Shown: piece after piece, positions 5,860 to 5,935 of the stretch
How the letters are laid out: every line of letters begins with the position of its first letter
Position numbering within the stretch: position 1 is the first letter of the stretch
From: Candidatus Hydrogenedentota bacterium
Lineage (GTDB): Bacteria > Spirochaetota > Leptospiria > Turneriellales > J094
Length of the DNA: 5,935 bases
Direction of reading: 5' to 3'
Assembly (NCBI GenBank): GCA_003695005.1
Contig: RFJE01000294.1
Location: 1 to 5,935, forward strand
Position numbers and translations under genes: made by a program
The notes under the pieces: generated by a model
What the model was told of the DNA's origin: nothing
Seen by the model: only the letters and a program-made list of their open reading frames with translations
Database searches by the model: none

Positions 5860-5935
5860 GGGCGCACCAATCCCCCCACTCTACCACGGGAAGGCCCTTA
5901 GGATAAGGGTATGTGGGTGGCGACCTTCTCCCTGG
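5860..5935 (-). promoter_or_regulatory. typA 5' leader region with small hairpin
   Basis: These 76 bases upstream of typA, to the window edge, are richer in G+C than the genes around them. CCCTTA (5895-5900), GGA and TAAGGG (5904-5909) form a perfect 6-bp hairpin. CCCAC (5875-5879) and GTGGG (5913-5917) could form an outer stem around it. On the minus strand GGGGGGA (5871-5877) lies 11 bases before ATG 5859 and is the only Shine-Dalgarno-like run, slightly far away. No clear -35/-10 pair is visible; the promoter may lie beyond the edge. The hairpin could shape the typA leader or be part of a dispersed repeat, and I cannot tell which. Confidence 0.4.

Noticed and set aside
5858..5935. Plus-strand frame from ATG 5858 open to the right edge (MGAPIPPLYHGK...)
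   Set aside because: Only 26 codons, no Shine-Dalgarno, starts inside the typA start codon region and overlaps its leader hairpin. More likely leader or repeat sequence than a gene.

Overview
The window is ordinary bacterial chromosome of low-to-moderate G+C content (A/T-rich codons, many T-runs and A-runs). It is packed with genes and carries no tRNA, rRNA, CRISPR array or insertion sequence that I can recognise. The host uses the classical o-succinylbenzoate route to menaquinone, to judge from the MenC-type enzyme. Its valine-pyruvate aminotransferase closely resembles the proteobacterial AvtA type. The basic small protein at the left edge loosely recalls DUF1564, a multicopy family I know mainly from Leptospira. 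A Leptospira-like or other low-GC diderm bacterium is therefore my best guess, but only a weak one.

Layout. (1) Complement(<1..445): the 5' part of a basic hypothetical protein that runs off the left edge; it is easy to miss because no stop codon lies inside the window. (2) 446-506: a short divergent intergenic region. (3) 507-1778 (+): a membrane protein with three N-terminal and one C-terminal transmembrane segments around a large loop. (4) 1775-2692 (+): a MenC-like enolase-superfamily enzyme that starts with GTG inside a GTGA overlap with the gene before it. (5) Complement(2654..3913): avtA, convergent with menC and overlapping its end by 39 bp. (6) Complement(3913..5859): typA/bipA, whose stop codon shares one base with the avtA start (TAATG), so typA-avtA is very probably one coupled operon. 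(7) 5860-5935: the GC-richer leader region of typA, with a small hairpin.

The functional theme is housekeeping. There is a ribosome-associated translational GTPase with a branched-chain/alanine aminotransferase in one operon. In the other is a membrane protein (possibly a cytochrome c biogenesis ResB-like protein, unproven) with a menaquinone enzyme.

The standout feature is inside typA. The linker between the GTPase domain and the next beta-barrel domain has grown in frame by roughly 50 residues compared with other TypA proteins. The DNA of this insert is GC-rich and built around a perfect 41-bp palindrome (19-bp arms, TTT loop) plus a second 74-bp stem-loop with 17/18 matching arm bases. 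This has the hallmarks of a palindromic mobile element that invades coding genes, analogous to the Rickettsia palindromic elements (RPEs) but here in a different gene and probably a different lineage. A similar but smaller GC-rich hairpin patch lies within the left-edge gene.
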